Source of the DNA: Monosporascus cannonballus
Lineage: Eukaryota > Ascomycota > Sordariomycetes > Xylariales
DNA: 64,000 nucleotides
Direction of reading: 5' to 3'
Assembly (NCBI GenBank): GCA_004154925.1
Contig: QJNS01000171.1
Span: forward strand, 1 to 64,000
Each line of letters opens with the position of its first letter. The stretch's first letter is position 1. Below the pieces are notes generated by a model that had not been told where the DNA came from, ran no database searches, and saw only the letters and a program-made list of their open reading frames with translations. Of this stretch, positions 58,410 through 64,000 are shown in pieces. A program made the position numbers and the translations under genes.

Positions 58410-61400
58410 TTGAATAAACGCTGGGCGTTAATAAGGTTTTTGGTAGGTTCCCAGGTGTTTTCGGAATCCGGGTGCTTTTTTTATTTGATTAGATACTGAG
58501 TAAATCCGTTTCGTTTTTGCATGTCGAGAAATTTCTTTATTTCGTATATTTATTCCTCTTTTATTTTTATATCGTTTTGTACCGTTTATATTTTGATTGT
58601 ATTTGTTGTTAATTGGAATAAGGAAACCTATAAGATTTAATAAAGGTTAACTTTTGATGGAAATTTTAATTAATAATTATTTTCTGAGATTTTCTTAACG
58701 ATTTTATGTGGATTAATATATTTGAAGTCGAGGTTTTTGTTGGGTCGTTTTGTTTTAATGTTTTTTATAACGGGAAAAACCATTTTCCCTTTTTCGAAAA
58801 TTAGTCCTTTTAATTCTTTCTGGTTATAATATTTATTTCTTTGATTTCGTACGAATTTTAATTTCGTTTTTAATTTTTAATGTAGCTGCCGTAGTTGTTT
58901 TAACGTAAGGAATATTTTGATATTAATTAGATTATCGTCCCGTACTTTTCTGTAAACTTTTAGAATAAATCTAAAATTTGCGTTTGCTGATATTATTTTG
59001 ATATTTTCGTAATAATTGATATTATAAGTTAGTTGTACGATTAGTAATTTCTTAATTTAGTTATTTTGTTTATAATTACTGTAATATTGTAACTAAGTTT
59101 TTAAGGTTTAGTTTATTTATTTCGTATATCCGTTCGTTTAACGTATAAATACGTTAAATAATTTGTAATTTAAGCCGATTTATATTATTAGGTTTTGTTA
59201 AAATTTAAATACGAATATCAATTTTTTATTTGAAATAGTTTTGATAAGTAATTCGTACATGTTAAATATATGTTTAAAAAATGTATATTATGTATTCGGT
59301 ATTTATATCTTTAAGATATAGTAAAAAATAAGAAAATTTCGTAAATCTATTTACGATTACGAAAATGCTGTCGTAATATATTCCCGTAACTGGATTTTTT
59401 GATGTAGAAAATTTGGTAATATAATTAAATATGATTAAATATTATGGTTATTTTGCGATTAGTAATAGCTATAATTTTTCGTATGGCTTATATGGTCGAA
59501 TCTCTAATTTGGCGCCAATATCGTATTATTATATAATTCTTTGTATTGTTAATTTCGTTTTAAGAAAACAATATATATGTTAAAACCGCTTTAAGATTTT
59601 GTAAATTTTGGAATATCCGTATAATTAATATTCGTATATTTTTCGTATTAAACTTTTTTAATATTTTTCTGGAGTTTTTATTTTATTTACTTTTTAATTT
59701 TTTAAAAAGAATTATTATTATATTATTAAATCTTTTGGTATATATCGAAAAATACTGCTCGAATTATCGTAAGCTGTTGCGGGCGTAAATGTTATTATAT
59801 AATAGTATCGAAAATTATATTATTAACTTTAATCAATTTCTTTTTAAAATTTAGTCGTTTGCTTTAGGTATTTATTCCGTTATTTTTTAAACCTTTCTTA
59901 TAAATAATAACGAAATCGAATTTCGTTAATTTTCTTACGTATTTTAATTATGGTTTTATAAGTTTTTTAATCGTAATAAATTGGTTAAAATTTTGATAAT
60001 TTATATAAACTGTAATTTAATACAAATTTCCCTTTAGAAAATATGTAAACTTTCGAAATACCATAATAATAACTATAAATTCCTTATTTAGAATGCCTTA
60101 ATTAAGTTTGGTTCTTTTTAATTTATACAAAAAGAACATAATAAGGTATAATTTGCCTTAATTATTTCATTATCCGATTATTACCTTTAGTACGTAATCC
60201 GAAATATCGGTTTTTAAATTAATAAAACGGTTTGGATCATATATAATTAATATTAATTCGTTAATAATTGTATTCTTAATATCTTAAAATGCTTTTTCAA
60301 TATTTGGCGTTTATTTAAACTCTTTTTTTTGTAAAATTTATTAAAAGTAGAATTATTTTGCTAAAGTTTCGAATACATTTTCTGTAATATTTAACGAATT
60401 TAAAAAATATTTATATGTATTTAATTATTATTAATATTTGTTATTATGTAATTATAGCGATTTTTTAAAATTTATTTTCATATATTTTAGGGTAATAATA
60501 TATTCCAGATATTGTACTTTTTATTTATAGAATTAATTTTTTTTCCGCGTTAATAAATAGCTTTATGTTTTGTAAAATTTCAAAAACTTTATAAACGTAC
60601 CTTACGTATATTTGTTCTGTTTTCTTTTTAAAAAAATAAAAATATCGTCGAAATAGCAAATAACGAAAATATCGAGGTATTTTCGTAATACATGATTTCT
60701 TATCCGTTAAAAAGTTATTAGTACGTTCCTAAATTTTATTAATAAAACTAAATGCTTAAATAATTTATATTTCGTTATGAAAATTATTTTTTATTCGTAT
60801 CCTTTTCTAATCTTAATAAAATTTTATTGATTTTTAAAATCGAATATTATAAATTATTTAATTCCGTAAAATCGGTTTTTTATTTCCGTAATTAACGGTA
60901 ATACCGTTTGATTTTTAGTAATAATATCGTTTAGTTATCGATAATTAATTATAAGTTGTAATTTTTTATTTTCTTTAAGTAGGAAAAATATAAGGTATTT
61001 TGCTGGTAATTTCGAAAGTCCAATTTATTTTTTCCATAACCGATTTTCCAGGTATTTTTTAAAAATACGTAACTTATTTTTATTAAAATTAGAAATAAGG
61101 TAAAATTTTATCAAAGATCCTTTTTTAAGAATTATCTTATGGTTTTATTCGTTATATTTTAATTACTTCGTATCGAACTTTTTTTAAAAAGTTACTTATA
61201 TTTGTAATATTATAGTAACATATTAATTAGATTTTTTAATTTTTTAAGTGATTGTTCTTATTAATCCAAATCGTTATTTAATTATTTTAATTTCGCTTTA
61301 ATAATAGTAACGATATATCGTATTTTTCTTTAATATTTCTTTTTATATTTTATCTCTGTAAGTAATAAAGTTTCTGTCATATTCTTATACTTATATTCGT

Positions 61401-63900
61401 CGTTATTATTAATTAAGTATTAAGATGTTAATTTTCTTTATTTACTAATAAAAAGTAAAACGAATTTTATCTGGCTAATTTTACCGTTAATTAAAATTCT
61501 GTATTAACGTATTTATAATAATCCTAAAATCATATCGTAATTCCTAAATAAAACGATATCGAAATTAATTATTTAATATCGTTTTTGGATAAAAATCTCA
61601 AAATAATTAATTTTGCGTATAACTTTTTTATTATCGTAAGCGAATTCTTAATTTCCAGCATTTATCTTTATATAAAGTTCTAACTTATATTTTTATAGCA
61701 ACATAAGCGTATTAACCATATCCGGCATAATATAATTCCCGCCTAGAGCTCCGTAATTTACTATTGCAATATATTAATACGTTCCGATTCGTATTTTCAA
61801 AATAATCAGGTTATTAACGGCTTTTATCGTCGCATTTAAAACCCTTTTTGGAAATTTCTTTTAATTTCTTTAGGTTTCGTTATCTTACGGCTTTTTTATA
61901 GGTAATCCTTTTAATTTTTATTCGAATTTATCGAACTTTGTTTACGTTTTTTCGTTTAACGCGTTAAGCTGCTATATTTATTAATGTTATCGGCGTATTG
62001 TTTTTTCGAACTACATTAATTATTCTTATTTCTATTACACTTTTCCTCCCTGTCGAATAAATTATTTTCTTATATTTGCGATTATATCCCATTATACGTT
62101 ATTCTGATTTTCGTTCTAAAGATTAATTATAAATTAACGTATTTTTTCCTTAATAATTTTCCTTTTATAAAGGTTTATAATAAATGCCAATTAAAAATAA
62201 AGATCCGTAATAAATATTTGGTAATGTTCTTTTACCGTACGCTAAATTAACTCCTTTTCCGTTTAATAATTATACCATCCATAATAACAAAAAAGATTTT
62301 CCTGCAGGTATTGCTTTTTTTCGGTCCAGCGTTTTGTTTCGGCCAGTTATTGGATATTTTCCGGGGCTATAGTTCGAAAATATCGATACTATTATTTATC
62401 GTTCTTATTATTTCCGATACGGTTTGGAAAGTTAAATCTCTCGTAATATATACGAGTAATTCGTATATGAATATGTTATTTTTATTTTTCGTAATCGGAA
62501 TATTTTCGTCGTCGACAGTGTATAATATGCGTTTTGCCATATTAATTAAAGGTTCCGGAATAAATTTCTTCTGTCCAATCCTGGTATTTGCGTAACCATC
62601 TTTATAATACTTTTTATTAAGTTTGCGATACTTATTAAGCTAGCTTTTTAATTTTTTATATTTTTTTCGAATTTCTTATTGTAATAGTCCTCATTGAACC
62701 TTTTGCTATAAGTGATTTAGTACGTATTTGGGCCGAATCATATTAATGGATTTACTTCCTTTCTTTTAGTTCTTTTTGGACTATCCTTTAGGTATAGGTT
62801 TCCAGTTATCCTCACAGGGCTTTTTAGGTATTTTATACCACGATACCCTGTGTCCTATCTTGTTATAATTGTAACATTTAATTTGACTCCAGTTTTTCCT
62901 ATGAGTAGCTCCTAATTCCATAAGTCCTAGTTATATACCGTAAAAAATATTATTACGTCGGAAAACGTTAATATTAATTATATATCGGGATTTATTATTA
63001 TTTTTTCCTTTAATGCCTTTAATGCGCTCTGCGTATTATCGATTATTGAATTTAACTGTTATAACGATATAATTTAATAAATAATTAAGGCGATCAAATT
63101 TAAAAAACTTTTTTTATATTTTTAGGCCGTCAAAAAACTTGGCCATTAAAATTTTTTGTGCTTAATTTAATTTGATTATTAGTTAAATTAACATGCTGTC
63201 GTAACTGGATATTAATTCTTTTTATCGAAACTGTTAGATTTGTATTTCGGCTTTTATATTTTGGTTTATTATTTCGAAAACCTTTATTAATATTTGTTCG
63301 AAATATTCGTAATAACTATAAATTTGTACCATTGTTGAGTTTCGTTTTTTAATTATTAAGATAACGTATTTTTTTATTGCAAGTTCGAACTAAATAACCG
63401 CGTTTCCGGTAAGTTGTCCGATTGCAAACTTAACTTATATAGTAAGCGTAATAAGTCGAATAGAAAAATACTCAAAATATACTTGGTATTAGGTTAAAAA
63501 CAGTTATAACTTAATTAAAGTTCTGTCGAAGAATTCTGGTTTAGGAAGCTTAAAGACCTTTCTTAGTTCTTTGGTGAAATTTAGCTAAATAACTTGGCTT
63601 GTTCGAAAGGGCTTCCCGGTTACGGAAAGTTTTCTTTTTTTCTCAAGCTTTTTATGGACGGCTTAAAAGGACGTCGTAAAATCATTATTATCTCTTTTAA
63701 GCTAAAAGATACGTTCGTTTATAACATCCAGATATCGAAAAACCTTTTCGCAAAAAAGGCAAAACTTTTCTTTTTCTTTTTCGGATTTCATTCTAGTATC
63801 CGGGTAATCGGGGACGTGGTAAATAAGCTATTCGGGCTGCTTACTAATAAACATAACGTTAATCGATATTGCTCAGAATTTAACGATATTACTAAACAAA
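58410..63900 (-). pseudogene. gag-pol of element H (degenerate)
   Basis: Right to left: gag (63.9 to about 62.7 kb), protease, RT with YFDDIFIF at 60643-60654 (catalytic Asp pair retained), the post-RT and RNase H region down to about 60.0 kb, integrase (59.9-59.1 kb) and chromodomain at about 58415-58600 ([19 protein letters not shown]). Plus-strand open frames at 62311-62595 and 63594-63944 lie opposite gag and are treated as shadows. Confidence 0.8.
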
Positions 63901-63911
63901 AACTTATAATA

Positions 63912-64000
63912 TATAACGAACTAAAGGATTTAACTAATAATTAAACCTAAATCGTATAAGTTTATGTTAACAAGAATATTATAAGAATTTAAACAATAAA
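63912..64000 (-). repeat. 5' LTR of element H, cut by window end
   Basis: The first 89 bp of the right LTR (TATAACGAACTAAAGG...), aligning with 57340 onward with transitions only. Confidence 0.8.

Larger units (their letters stand above)
57340..64000 (-). mobile_element. Ty3/Gypsy chromovirus 'H', incomplete at window end
   Basis: Minus-strand element starting with an LTR at 57340-57713 and ending inside the second LTR (63912-64000), which matches the first 89 bp of the left LTR. Coding order and gag match A, C and I; the U3 is again of a separate type. The right target duplication is outside the window. Confidence 0.85.

Noticed and set aside
63594..63944. 116-codon plus-strand open frame
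   Set aside because: It lies opposite the gag start of element H and extends into its LTR; no domain is seen.
1..64000. CRISPR arrays, rRNA or tRNA genes, bacterial-type operons
   Set aside because: No regularly spaced direct repeats, no recognisable rRNA or tRNA sequence; introns, LTR elements and RIP signature show a eukaryotic, fungal source.

Overview
The window looks like a piece of an AT-rich block from a filamentous ascomycete (Pezizomycotina) genome. Two protein genes with short GT-AG introns, both of typical fungal families, sit on an island of ordinary base composition at about 7.3-12.5 kb. Nearly everything else is transposable-element DNA eroded by C-to-T and G-to-A changes: TA-rich, poor in CA and TG but keeping many CG steps, with coding frames full of TAA/TAG. 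That is the signature expected of repeat-induced point mutation (RIP, CpA to TpA). The species cannot be named from the sequence.

Layout. 1-434: a repeat arm and a 143-bp mini-LTR. 435-7170: complete Ty3/Gypsy chromovirus 'A' (minus strand, 5-bp duplication ATTCG). 7171-7290: the opposite repeat arm. 7510-7861: solo LTR with a perfect AACCA duplication. 8197-9413: seven-helix fungal rhodopsin-type membrane protein gene (minus) with one frameshift. 10186-12101: intact 602-residue GMC oxidoreductase gene (plus); the two share a ~770-bp divergent promoter region. 12467-42338: Gypsy element 'F' (plus, duplication GGTCG), which received in turn two mini-LTRs, a Fot1/pogo-like DNA transposon (16405-25117) itself split by Gypsy 'G' (17877-24738, duplication GTTAT), Gypsy 'C' (25634-32290, minus, duplication CGACT) and an unrelated Gypsy 'E' with 206-bp LTRs (32794-40189, minus, duplication TTAAT). 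42344-43560: single-copy-looking, un-RIPped DNA. 44381-45248: truncated Gypsy 'D'. 45249-45454: solo LTR of the E family. 45455-49059: old AT-rich DNA with a possible Mutator-like transposase remnant. 49060-55786: Gypsy 'I' (plus). 57340-64000: Gypsy 'H' (minus), running off the window inside its second LTR.

The most interesting signal is in the retroelements. In all seven F-family copies (A, C, D, F, G, H, I) the stretch between the chromodomain and the 3' LTR carries a decayed open frame on the strand opposite gag-pol; its recognisable part resembles a coiled coil followed by an RG(x)EM(x)RRGL(x)SLDELE-like block. Element E carries a different, longer antisense frame in the same place. LTRs of the F family share their last ~200 bp but have at least six unrelated beginnings, pointing to repeated exchange of the U3 segment. 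None of the Gypsy proteins can be functional as they stand. The only gene that looks intact is the GMC oxidoreductase.
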